DNA of 64,000 nt, from assembly GCA_033977485.1 (NCBI GenBank), contig CM066988.1, positions 51,397,649-51,461,648 of the forward strand. The letters run 5' to 3'. Below are positions 22,959 through 32,972 of the stretch, piece after piece. Under the pieces are notes generated by a model. That model was not told where the DNA came from, made no database searches, and was given only the letters and a program-made list of their open reading frames with translations. Position numbers and translations under genes: made by a program. The stretch comes from Hydrangea macrophylla (lineage: Eukaryota; Streptophyta; Magnoliopsida; Cornales; Hydrangeaceae). Position 1 is the first letter of the stretch, and each line of letters starts with the position of its first letter.

Positions 22959-23383
22959 ATGGACAGTACTAGAGGAATATTATACATCGACGGTTCCGAA
23001 ATTATATCACAAGATGAATCACGTATGATGGAAGTCCTCAGGTATCAACCTGTTGTTGCACGTGTAAGGTGGCATCACACCGACACGTCATTTGAGGATT
23101 ACTAAACCAACCCTTAGTTGTTTTACAATGAAAACACAATTTTAAATTATACTAATATGATTTAAATATATAGGGACTATACCGTGCACCTGAAGTGCCA
23201 TTGGATCCTTACTTTTACTATTTCAATTTCAACGAAGTGATGGACCATGATATTATTATTGTTGGTTGCGGAAGCGTCGGAAGAGACAAATACTGGATTA
23301 TCAAAAACTCGTGGAGCTTGGAATGGGGTGAGAATGGTTTTGGCTTTGTCCAAAGGGAAGCTTTTGGACCCATGGGGATATAA
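22959..23383 (+). pseudogene. Papain-like cysteine protease, C-terminal half (two exons)
   Basis: The first exon, 22959-23063, follows a TCTACAG acceptor and reads YIDGSEIISQDESRMMEVL, then RYQPVVAR, corresponding to the N-D-E…LxxAVxxQPVxVAI region of papain enzymes. An intron of 110 bp (GTAAGG…TATATAG) leads to 23174-23383: GLYRAPEVPLDP, then MDHDIIIVGCG with the catalytic His, and KYWIIKNSWSLEWGENGFGF with the catalytic Asn, ending at a natural TAA. The N-terminal half with the catalytic Cys lies 4.5 kb away on the opposite strand (28302 down to about 27930). This is a separated, probably inverted, gene fragment; a papain enzyme would cleave proteins in the vacuole or apoplast. Confidence 0.8.
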
Positions 23384-23405
23384 GTATAGAATGGTATTCT
23401 ACTGG

Positions 23406-23555
23406 ATTCCGAAAGTAGAACTATCTCCACAAATATTATAGAATTAGTAATGCCCAACATATGTGTGTGTACATATAAGTATAAAATCCTCTTTTCTTGT
23501 ACTCATATGTTAGGATCTTCAACGACTTCTTGCTTTAACTGAGCTATACACATTG
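23406..23555 (-). repeat. Long inverted repeat, right arm
   Basis: This is the reverse complement of 22141-22297. It begins 23 bases after the stop codon of the papain C-terminal fragment, so that arm is probably the original 3' flank of the protease gene. Confidence 0.9.
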
Positions 23556-23741
23556 TCACCAAAATTATGCCATATCCAAACATCTTTTGTCGAAGCTCAA
23601 GGTTGAATAACTCAAAGAAAAACTACCTAAGTAGTTCTACAATACTATCATCAACTTAATTGTAAGCCAATCACTTTTATACAAAGCAAAATACTCGAAA
23701 CAATGAATACAATGTAAAATAAGGATAGGGTAATTGAAATT

Positions 23742-23925
23742 GAGTAATGCTATGCACACTTTGAAATCCACACTGAATTTGACACCCAGCTTTAAATGAA
23801 TGTACCCTGTGCTGTGTAAGTGGTGCACAGAAAAGTGTGAAAAATTCACACAGCACAAGGTACATGTATTTAAAGCATAATATGTCAAATTCAGTGTGGA
23901 TTTCAAAGTATGCCTAGCATTACTC
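23742..23925. mobile_element. 184-bp hAT-type MITE
   Basis: Terminal inverted repeats of about 43 bp (GAGTAATGCTATGCACACTT…, and the complementary …CATTACTC) form a long foldback. The flanks carry a perfect 8-bp direct repeat, TTGAAATT (23734-23741 and 23926-23933), which fits a target-site duplication of the hAT superfamily. Confidence 0.85.
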
Positions 23926-23933
23926 TTGAAATT

Positions 23934-24490
23934 TGAGGAATATGGGAAATAGATCTTCAGAAAAGAGTAGTAAATAAATATGTATATGTTCTTACAGACA
24001 GAGCATGGTTTGGTTAAGGGAATGCATGTATTGGAGGTGAACTAATTTTTATAGTTAGATTTTGCAAATCTCTTATGTCACTGGCACTTTCATATTCCCG
24101 AATAATTTTAAACACCATTAATGCATGTGTTTAGAATACAAATACAACTAATTTATCAATTTATGGCAAGTATTTTAAACATCATTCATGCATGATTTTA
24201 GAATACAATTACAACTAATTTAATGCTACAATTTATTAACCAATGTCATAAAAGGGGGAAAAAATAGGGAGAGAGACGGTTAATAGCATTGTACAATTAT
24301 CTCATATAGAGAAGTTAATTAGGCAATAGAGTCAATATTGAGAGAGAGAGAGAGAGAAGTTAAATCGGTAAAACTTGATGGATTTTAAAAAAAAAAAAAG
24401 AGAAAAAATAAATAAATAAATAAAGCAAATAATAAAAAAAATACCATGTGTATGAATGCTTTTTGTCTTGAAATTTAGATATATATAATA
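23934..24490. other. AT-rich spacer with GA and A-rich microsatellites
   Basis: No gene was seen. A (GA)n tract lies near 24339-24356 and A-rich/(AAAT)n tracts lie at 24384-24440. The last nine bases form the left target-site duplication of the next element. Confidence 0.5.
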
Positions 24491-25043
24491 TGATAAATAT
24501 CACCTATCTCCCTTGAGGTTTGGCCTAATAACACTTGGCTCCACATTTCAGAACTAACACCTACCTCCCTTATTTTTGAATTTCAGTAACACTTATCTCC
24601 CCCTCTGTTAACAAGCCGTTAGAAAAATTAACGGAATGACAACAACATCACTTAATAACAATCTAAAATACCAAAATTACCCTTTCTCTTAACCCACTTC
24701 TTACTTGAGCAAACCCCTGAAAACAGAAAGCTGATTTTTGATCAAATATTTTAAATGGGTAAGACCCCAAAAAATGGAAAGCTGGTTTTCTATCAAATAT
24801 TTTAAGTGGGTAAGTTAGATTGAGATGATAGAAGTGAGTCAAGAGGAAGGGTAATTTTGGTATTTTAGATTATTATTAAGTGATGTCATCGTCATTCTGT
24901 TAGTTTTTCTAGCGGCTTGTTAACGGAGGGAAGATAAGTGTTACAGAAATTTAAAAATAAGGGAGGTAATTGTTAGTTCTGAAACGTGGAGGGAGGTAAG
25001 TGTTATTAGACCAAACCTCAAGGGAGATGGGTGATATTTACCC
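24491..25043. mobile_element. 553-bp foldback MITE, Mutator-like by its 9-bp target-site duplication
   Basis: Nearly the whole element is two inverted arms of 200 bp or more: TGATAAATATCACCTATCTC… on the left, and the complement of GGGTAAATATCACCCATCTC on the right. It is flanked by a perfect 9-bp duplication, TATATAATA (24482-24490 and 25044-25052). It has no coding potential. The arms diverge by several percent, so the insertion is not recent. Confidence 0.85.
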
Positions 25044-25116
25044 TATATAATAGATAGATGTGGAAAAGTGAAGTGGACACTTATTTTGGAACGAGGGGAG
25101 TATATCGTAAAATCTC

Positions 25117-25385
25117 AATCTCAAATGAAAGAGAGAGAACAAAATATTTATTAAATTCAACTTAACAAATGAATTACAATAGGGAAAATTACACATACAC
25201 CTCCTGTACTTGGGATCAGTTGCACATAGACTGTATTTAGGGTCAGTTGCACATAGATCCTGTAATTCAAAACTTGACACTAATACTATCTATACTTTAA
25301 TGTAAAGTGTCACCGTGAGGGAACGTTAATAGTTTTCCTAAATGACTATCCTACCCTTGGCAGATTTAACTAGCTATGGTATAAT
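25117..25385 (-). repeat. Copia 3' LTR remnant
   Basis: The ends of this block match the block at 27717-27925: TCAAATGAAAGAGAG…AACAAATGAATTACAATA at one end and AACTAGCTATGG at the other. The middle (about 25180-25363) is replaced by an unrelated repeat containing two copies of TCAGTTGCACATAGA. It lies on the 3' side of the minus-strand copia pol, as a 3' LTR should. Confidence 0.55.
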
Positions 25386-25537
25386 AGTCCCCTCAAGATG
25401 AACATATCTTGACTTGTGAAGAAAATGAATATTGATAATTCCCATTTTGGTGAAGTAAAGTATGAAAAGGAGCAGGACCAAGTGGTTTAGTGAAGATGTC
25501 TGCAAGTTGATGTTGAGTGTTGACATGTAAAGTTTTT

Positions 25538-25716
25538 GAGTTCACATTTGCTCACCCTGGGTGAGCATAACCCAAGCACCTCATTGGCCGATGCAATGGG
25601 ACCCGGGATTAAACAATAAACAACATTTTGTTTAATCCCGGATCTCAATGCATTGACCAATGGGGTGCTTGGGTTATGCTCACCCAACCATTAAATGGGT
25701 GAGCAAAAATGCACTC
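25538..25716. mobile_element. 179-bp foldback MITE inside the copia RNase H
   Basis: Inverted termini read GAGTTCACATTTGCTCACCC and the complement of GGGTGAGCAAAAATGCACTC. A 9-bp near-duplication (AAAGTTTTT at 25529-25537, AAAATTTTT at 25717-25725) suggests a Mutator-like origin. Removing the element rejoins the copia frame on either side, which confirms the boundaries. Confidence 0.8.
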
Positions 25717-25831
25717 AAAATTTTTATAACACCTTGTATTTTGTCGCTTACAAGATGACAATCTATTTCGATGTGTTTGGTGCGTTCATGAAAAACTGGA
25801 TTTACTGCAATGTGGAGGGGTGCTTTACTGT

Positions 25832-27095
25832 TAGGGACGGCAATGAGACGAGATTTTAGGGTTCCCCATCCCTAATAGGTAGAGTATGGGGGTGGCTTAC
25901 ACGGGTTAGGGGCAGGTATGGGGTGAGAGTCTCCAACCCGAGTCGGGGTAAGTGACAAATCCCCCGAACCCGACCCAATTATATTGCACATTTACTAATA
26001 TACCCCTGAAAGTTAAAAGTATTAACTAAAATACCTGGCAGTATAAATACAACCAAATAATGGGATTAGGTTTTCAGTCTTGCACAATCACAGATACACA
26101 AGTCATGCTTCAGTCTTCACTTACGGCCGCAGGCTCTAGTGGTGTAAACGAGATGAGCCGCTCAACAAGGGCTCAAAGCTCGGCTCGATAAAGGCTAGGC
26201 TCGGCTCGCTCATTTGGACTCGTGAACACGATTGATTAAGGCTCGTGAGCAGGCTAGTGAAAAAGCTCGTTTATAGGTTTGATAAAGAGCTTGTATAGTG
26301 ACTTTTATAAATATATTTATTATAAAACTATATAATTTTAGAGAAAATATGACACATTTCATAAATAGGCTTGATAAATAATTGTTTTATTATTAAACAA
26401 TATATTTTAAAAGGGTGCGCGAAAAAGCTCGTTAAAAGCTCACGAACACTTGAAAGCTCGGCTCGTTTGAGCTCGTGAGAAAGCTCGCGAGCAGACTCGA
26501 CTCGGCTCGTATACACCCCTAGCCGCAGCCAACAAATCGCAATCCGACTCTTCGCCGATGCCGATGACTCTTCCTTCTCTAAGTGGATCTGACATAGAGC
26601 GATAGAGGAGATAACCTTGAAAAAGCGCTAACTCAAATTACTTTCTAATCCCAACAATTTTTTTATCCTAATCTTGTGCTATGTGTGCATGTGTGTACTG
26701 TGTGGGTGTGTGTGTGCGTATCAGTGTACGTCTGTGCGTGTGTCTTATATGTTCTTGTAATGGTAGGATTGATTTTGATCATGTACATACTAGTTGGTTA
26801 AAATTTCTAAAGATGCTTTAGATGGTAGTACTTCATACATTGAAATACGTCAAATGTAGATAATTATAAATCAAAGAAGACAGTGAGTAGATTTAATTAT
26901 GATTTGAATTTGCCTTTGTTTTATGTTTTTTTTTTCCTCATGTGTACTGTCGGGGTGGGTAGGGTACCATGGTGTTATCGGGGTCAGGGTTGGTACAATG
27001 TACTCTTGGGGTAGGGTCGGGGTGAGTGCATTTTCCGACAAGGCGGGGTCGAGGGAAGGATACCCCGTCCCATACCCGCCCCGTTGCCATCCCTA
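25832..27095. mobile_element. 1.26-kb non-autonomous hAT-type element inside the copia pol
   Basis: It starts TAGGGACGGCAA and ends TTGCCATCCCTA, 12-bp terminal inverted repeats of hAT type. The flanking 8 bp read TTTACTGT and TTTACCGT, an old 8-bp duplication with one change. Copia coding resumes on both sides (LFCDGK to the right, [10 protein letters not shown] to the left on the minus strand). The interior has no transposase; both ends are rich in GGGTNGGGG text, and another element is nested at 26133-26521. Confidence 0.75.
26133..26521. mobile_element. Nested non-autonomous hAT-type element (about 390 bp)
   Basis: Inverted ends read CTAGTGGTGTAAACGAG and the complement of CTCGTATACACCCCTA. 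GCTCG/CGAGC-rich subterminal repeats lie at both ends, and GCCGCAG is duplicated at 26126-26132 and 26522-26528, with an eighth base that differs. It lies inside the larger hAT-type element. Confidence 0.65.
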
Positions 27096-27716
27096 TTTAC
27101 CGTCACAAAATAGCATAGCTGGTTGAGGATGAACAATATGAAGATCTTTGAAAAGAGCCAATAACCAAGTTAATTGTGGCAACCATGGATCTGTATTCAG
27201 ATTCTGCAGAAGATTTAGAGACAGTTTGTTGCCTTTTAGATTTCCATGATACTAAGGAATCACCAATAAACACACAAAAACTTGTGATATCTTCTAGAAT
27301 CAGGACATCCAGCCCAATCAAAGTCAATAAAGGTGAAGCTGTAGTTTTGAATGTGCACTGAAAAATAAGCATTAACCAGGACTATTTTTAATGTATTTGA
27401 GGATCCTAGAGCAACATGAAAGTGAGGCTGCCTGGGCTCAGCAAGGAATTGACTTAATCTGTGAACTGAGTAGGAAAGATCAGGTCTAGTGATGGTGATA
27501 TACAAAAGCTTGCCTAATAGTCTTCTATATAAAAAAGGAATAGGTAGGAGGTCTAAAACACTTTTGTAATCAAGAAGTGCTATGAAAGAAGAATCAATTT
27601 GCTTTGTGAACAAAGAATAATCTGACATAGATTGGGAAAAACCTTGAGCCAAAAGTGCAGAAGAAAACTTGGAGAGCCAAAAGTGCAGAAGAAAGAAAAT
27701 TTATGCTTTGATACCA

Positions 27717-27925
27717 TATCAAATGAAAGAGAGAACGGAATTTTTATTAAACTCAACTGAACAAATGAATTACAATATTACTCTGTATTTATAGACGCAG
27801 CTTCACGGAGTCAACAAACTAACAAATAAGTTGTTAACTGAGTTAACTACTTAACAAACTAACTACTTAAAGAGATAACAAATCAATAAGATTAAGTTTA
27901 ACTCTAATTAAACTAGCTATGGTGA
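27717..27925 (-). repeat. Copia 5' LTR remnant with tRNA-Met-type primer binding site
   Basis: On the minus strand the block runs into TGGTATCAAAGC (about 27714-27703), one base from the usual TGGTATCAGAGC primer site for initiator tRNA-Met. A TATA-like CTATAAATACA lies near 27785-27795 on minus. The block shares its ends with 25117-25385. Its outer end abuts the papain N-terminal fragment, so the copia element inserted into or beside that gene. Confidence 0.6.
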
Positions 27926-28305
27926 ATACGATACCTTTAATTGTCGTCTGCACTCACCTACCACATCCTCATAGGGGTAATCCTCTTCATGGGCTACCCC
28001 ATAATCTCTAATATAATCATATGCCAATTGTGGAGGCTGTGCCCTTGAAGGATCCCAGTCAACGCCGTCGATAACCTCCTGAACTAAATAGGTCACAGGA
28101 TTTTTAAATAAAATCCTGTGTAGGGATGATGCTGCATCTGTTGCCGCAATGGTCCAGCAAGAATCTTCAATAGTAAAAAGTTAATAAAAAAAAATTAGTT
28201 CTTTATTTATTTCAAAAAAAGTATAGTAAAGTGGTGAAACTTACTCAAGTTTCTCTGATCCCGAACAAGGGTTACTGCCATCTGTTCCCTCCAATCAATA
28301 TCCTG
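27926..28305 (-). pseudogene. Papain-like cysteine protease, N-terminal half of the mature domain (two exons)
   Basis: The exon at 28302-28245 reads DIDWREQMAVTLVRDQRNL, the conserved DWR…GAVTPVKDQG start of a papain mature domain. The intron opens with GTAAGT and ends TTGAAG. The next exon, 28164 to about 27930, rejoins in phase to give NSCWTIAATDAASS with the catalytic Cys in S-C-W, then LVQEVIDGVDW, PQLAYDYIRDYGVAHEEDYP and VVGEC, where it meets the copia LTR. Substitutions such as GxxA to TIAA and the loss of the usual GCxGG suggest relaxed constraint. Together with 22959-23383 it covers nearly a whole domain, but the two halves are on opposite strands. Confidence 0.8.
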
Positions 28306-30907
28306 TTATTGAAAAAAAAAAAAAAACAGGTATTAAGCAAAGCAAAAAAAAAACACACACACACACACACAATATATATATATACAGATAAAGTAGAAGA
28401 TGATTACAGTGACCCTCTTCAACAATGTGGACAACGAGCGAGATCCCCGGAAGCAAGTCGACCCCCGGAAGCAGAATCTGAACATAACTATTGTTATTTA
28501 AGCAAAGAGAAAACTATTAGTGAAAACTATTATCTTCTTCTAAAATTAAAAAAAATAATAATAATCTTATCTTCTTTTTGTAGTTGGGGAACTTAATGAA
28601 ATCTTATCTAACCATCAATGAATCTACCAACCCCGACCCAGCTCGAACCAAGTCTTTTTTTAGACTAAATGCAATTAGAGGGAGGGATTTGAAACCATGA
28701 CCCCTTAAGATAGATTGCATTCCTTCATCCACTACTCCACATGTTCCTTTGTGAAATTCTTCAACTATAATTAATTTTATATAAAAGAGTACTTGGCCCA
28801 TGGTCCTAACCCCAACAGCCCGTTAGGACCTTCGTCACGTAAGTCGGTCTGGTCCATCCATTAGTCTCCAAAGTCCAAGCCCGGCCCGGCATGGAACTGG
28901 AACTGGCACGACCTAGTTCGCAATCCGTCTAGGCCCGCAATTTGGTGCGCAAGCTTGGCCAGCTCGACACGTTTTACACTTCTAAGAGGAGAAAATACTT
29001 CCTTCCTTTCTCTAGGGATACCCCTTCCATCCCTCATCTCTTCCCTTCCTTCTACTCTTCCAACCCTCCTACCAAACATAGCATTAAAGTGTGAACGGGT
29101 CTTTCGTTCCCCGATTTAACCTTCCGTTTCGGACAATTCTACCTTTCCAGAGAGGTTTTTGATTTTGGGAAGTCGAAAAAACTGAATTGGCTATATTTTT
29201 TACGCGTTTCGTAGATGTTCTTTTATTATATAGTATGTTTATGTCCATTCTAAAATTGTTCTTAAAGCAGGCTCTTTGTCATGTTAACATAGACTTGGTT
29301 TTCATGAAAATGGGATAGAAAATGAGAGTGAGGTTGAATTTGATCCTATATATGCATTCACAAACAGGTCCTAATAGCACTCAGGTTGCATGGATTTCTA
29401 CAACTTGCATATTCCATTAGAATTATAATATTTATGATTATTTGTGCCATCTTAATTGTTAGTCTTCTAGTGGCTAATCGCTAGGGACCTTGGCTTAATT
29501 ATTCGGTTTGTTGGGATAAGGAGATTGAACTAATATGACTTATCACAAGTCATGTATTTAATATGATTTCACACTGCACTAATTTGACATGCAAAGGGAT
29601 AAAAATAGGAAAGCAGTTTGAGTTTTCTATGGTAAAAGTTTAACCTCCTTTAGTATTATACGTCTATACATGGGAGTCTCCTATATTTAAAAACCAAAAA
29701 AGTACTATGTAACAACAGATTGTTTGTTGTTTTGGAATTAAAAGTGATCAGACATTTTCACAAAGTAACACAGGAAGCTTGTGCGGCTTCATTCACAGAC
29801 ATAATTTCAACGATCCAGAATAACAACCATGTCCTAAATCCATTTGACGCAGAGCTTTAGCTAGTCTAGCACAAAGTAAACCACTCTGTTTGTATAAAAC
29901 TTCCAAGAAATGTTGGGTAAAGAAGGCTGATGATGAATGCTTCACAGTTCAACTGTAGGAATGGGAGTACGATTTTTCTTTCGTCTAAAGCCCCAACTTG
30001 TTTCAAGTTAAAATAATCCTAAAGATTTCACCCTAAAAGAATACAAAGCTTACTTGCTTGGATGGGTTTAAGCTAAATTTGGTTGAAATTCTACTCCACT
30101 GTATTGGTTCCTAAACATGAATGTCTTGAACACACCAATCAATGGTAACATTCAGCAGATAGGGGAATACATAAAGCACCATAGACTAACATGCGACTGA
30201 CGAAATTTACTTGCAACAAATTTCTTATATCTCCACACAGGCTGCCTAGACCTTTCCATCATTGCTGGGCAGTAAAAACAAAGGCTACCACTTGCCTCAA
30301 AATTACGCTCTAGCTTTTGAAATAATCACCTTCTGTGATAAAGAGTTTTTTTTTAAAAAAAAAAAAGCTATTCAGGCATTTGGGAAGTAAGGACTTACAA
30401 GAATTGAAGCAGGAAGGAAGCTCGGGAAGCTGGACCGGAGACTTTTCGCTCTCAAATCCGCTCGGTAATTCTCTCTCACTACAGCATGAATAAAAGAAAT
30501 GAACCCCTTTATATAGGGAGCGCGGACGGTTAAGATCAATCAGATCCAATGGCCAAAGAAATATCCCGCCAAAACCGCAGACAACTGTCCTGTCAGGCAC
30601 GTGAAGCGACGCCTCAAAAGGCGCGCGTAATAAATGTGACATGACGGCTCGGTTACCCTGCAGCTGTCCGGTTACATCCGTACCGACTTCGTTGGATCCT
30701 AGCTAAACCAACTGGCAACCAACACGTGGCAAGTATCAGTCCCGGGTCCATGGCACAACCAATCGGTCATGACCCCGGCTGATCAACACGACCGGTCTCA
30801 CCCCGAATAAGGTCCCGACCTCTTTTCCGCATGGTTTCTCAGCGCAATACTAGTTTTCAACCCTCATCCGATGGAGCATCGCATCAGCTTTGAAAATGGG
30901 GGGCAGC
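28306..30907. other. Non-coding stretch; probable retrotransposon 3' internal sequence near its right end
   Basis: It contains A-rich and (AC)n(AT)n microsatellites (28310-28385) and long AT-rich DNA with no convincing exon. From about 30420 the composition becomes GC-richer, with a TATA-like CTATATAAAGG on the minus strand near 30510-30520. It ends in a purine tract (AAAATGGGGGGCAGC, 30893-30907) that abuts the LTR at 30908, as a polypurine tract would. No pol coding is recognisable. Confidence 0.35.
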
Positions 30908-31521
30908 TGATAGGTCCAAAAATATCAGGTCAAAGTCAAACAGCCACCTCAGCAGGAGTGCCTGCGTACCAGGGTATCCTGGCTTCAACCGCTCGGGTAG
31001 GTCCCACAGCCCGGGCACATAGCACGGGCATCCCACGTGATGGGCACGGCCTAGGCATGCCCTATGACTTACCCCGTAAGACTCCCAGTAGTTTCCTAAC
31101 TTGGGTAGTGCACCAATGGAATGTGTAGTTCCCTAATCCGTTTAGGATACTTCTATGATTTATGCCAATCAAGTGTAATTGGATTAACTCTCCTTATCTA
31201 TTTACTTACCTTGTATGAGAAGGTCTCTTGCGCATATAAAAGAGGCCTCTCACCCCCATTAGGGGGGATTGCATTCTAGTGTCACATAACTGCATATATA
31301 AACTGCACATAGAGTCTTCCCGGCCGGTCACTGGTAGCTCCAAGCTTGTTGGTTCACCAACGACCCCCGGTATTACTCCAATCATAGTGCACGTGCTCCA
31401 GCACAACCGTGGACGTAGGTCACCTCATTAACGGGGCCGAACCACATACAATCTCTTGTCTTTCTTTCTCTCTCTCTTACTTTATCGCCAAATCAGTGCT
31501 AACCAATTTTCGGCATCATCA
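30908..31521 (+). repeat. 3' LTR (about 614 bp) of a truncated LTR retrotransposon
   Basis: It begins TGATAGGTCC directly after a polypurine-like tract and ends CATCATCA, giving TGAT…ATCA inverted ends. A TATA box (CATATAAAAGAGG, about 31234-31246) is followed 170-200 bp later by CCGTGGACGTAGGTCA and GGGGCCGAACCACAT, sequence typical of R/U5 in plant LTRs. No matching 5' LTR is in the window. Confidence 0.6.
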
Positions 31522-31742
31522 CAATCTATAGTCAAATGATACAACTAGTACTTATCCCAATATTACTTAGATATGTATAGATATATGATAAAGGTATGAT
31601 ATCAATATCTATAAACACACACGAGATTCTCTTAATAGCTTGGTCAGTAGGGAGCAAATTATTATTATTATTATTATTACCATTTTTAAAATTTTTAAAC
31701 AAAGTTTAGAATTCTCTTGATGAAGAAACACAAAAAAAAGGA

Positions 31743-31930
31743 GAACGGATCTAGATTGTTATAAAACTGTTTATATAAATTACTTTGAAATCTATGTCAG
31801 CTATAGCTTCTCTATTTCATAGCTCTCTTATTCTATTTGCTTCTTTAATTCTTAAAAGTATTTGGTTAATTTTTAACCAAAGTTTTCAAAGTAATTTATA
31901 TAAACAGTTTTATACCAATCTAAATCCGTT
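31743..31930. mobile_element. Small foldback (MITE-like), about 190 bp
   Basis: Arms of about 48 bp (AACGGATCTAGATTGTTATA… at 31743-31790, and its near reverse complement at 31883-31930) enclose about 92 bp. No clear target-site duplication is visible, so the family is unassigned. Confidence 0.55.
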
Positions 31931-32292
31931 GATTCTTCCCACGCGATGGTGCAAATGATTGTCAACGGATCCATGATACAGCCCTGGTGCTCACAGCTTT
32001 CTATTCCAAAGGTCACGTCCTCCTGGAGATATGAACGAGTCTCACCATGTTGCCCACAAAATAGAGGAGTGTAAATCAATGAAGAAATAGTGTAGAAAGA
32101 AATATTAGAGAGTGGAGATTGAAGAAGATAGTGGAGATCGTTAGAGATAGAGAGTCTGATATAGACTTGTACATGGGTTAGGCCTAGTGCTGTCTCCGGG
32201 TCGGGTGAGTCGGGTTTGACCCCCACCCGTTCATCCACCCGAATCCCTTTGGGTTTAGCCCCTAAAACCCGTCATCCATCTGACTTATCAGG
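31931..32292. other. Spacer with GGGTCGGGT-type text
   Basis: No gene was recognised. The right part (from about 32195) is rich in GGGTCGGGT and ACCCG, and similar text resumes at 35190, on the far side of the inserted LTR. This shows it was one locus before that insertion. Confidence 0.5.
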
Positions 32293-32934
32293 TGTAATCT
32301 GTATTTTCAGTGTACTTTTGTACCCTTTTTATTTAAATAAGATTCAGTGTGTTTTCCCTTACCTTTTCCTGTAATTTCAGTTTCGAGCGATCGAGTGTTT
32401 CATTTCTCAATCGATCGAACCCACTTAGAGCGATCGAACCTCCATCGACCTGAAATTATGACGTATCCCCTTTCTCAAGTGATTGAACTATTCTCAATCG
32501 ATCGAACACTGACCGATCTGTTCTCAATCGATCGAACTCACTTTGATTGATCGAACCCTGTAATTTCAGTATACGTGTTCTACCACCTGCACCATCCTTT
32601 GCCTATATATATGTAACACTTACACATACACAGAATGTTTTTGCAACCTAGAGAGTTATAGAGATATATACATATAGCTGATATATATACACATCAGATA
32701 TATACACACACACGCCCGTATATATATATATATATGCATATATAAACACTCCCTCACACACTCTCAGATTAGAAGAAGAGAGAAGAGGAGGAGGAGCAGA
32801 GGAAGGAAAAGAGGAAGACGGAGGACAAAGAAGAGGAGGAAGAGAAGATGAGCCCACCCGCGGCCACCTCGAGCTCGCTAGCATTGTTGACGTTAACGGT
32901 GAGTGTCCATACTCACTTAGTAGCGTAGATATGC

Positions 32935-32972
<38 letters not shown>

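Larger units (their letters stand above)
25386..27665 (-). pseudogene. Ty1/copia pol remnant (RT end and RNase H), interrupted by insertions
   Basis: Reading the minus strand from 27652: RRLLGKLLYITITRPDLSYS and DFDWAGCPDSRR, then after a frame change SWKSKRQQTVSKSSAESEY, the copia RNase H. The frame then passes LFCDGK and is cut at about 27096. It resumes at 25830 with [20 protein letters not shown], is cut again by a MITE at 25717, and resumes at 25528 with HQLADIFTKPLGPAPFHTLL. The RT segment around YVDD is deleted between FIALLDY and the later LPIPF. These features identify a copia-family end piece that cannot be functional. Confidence 0.85.

Noticed and set aside
30310..30642. Minus-strand 110-codon frame with a TATA-like box nearby
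   Set aside because: No domain, intron or start context is recognisable; it lies in probable retrotransposon internal sequence.
31873..32238. Minus-strand 121-codon frame
   Set aside because: It overlaps the foldback at 31743-31930 and GGGTCGGGT text; no family signature.
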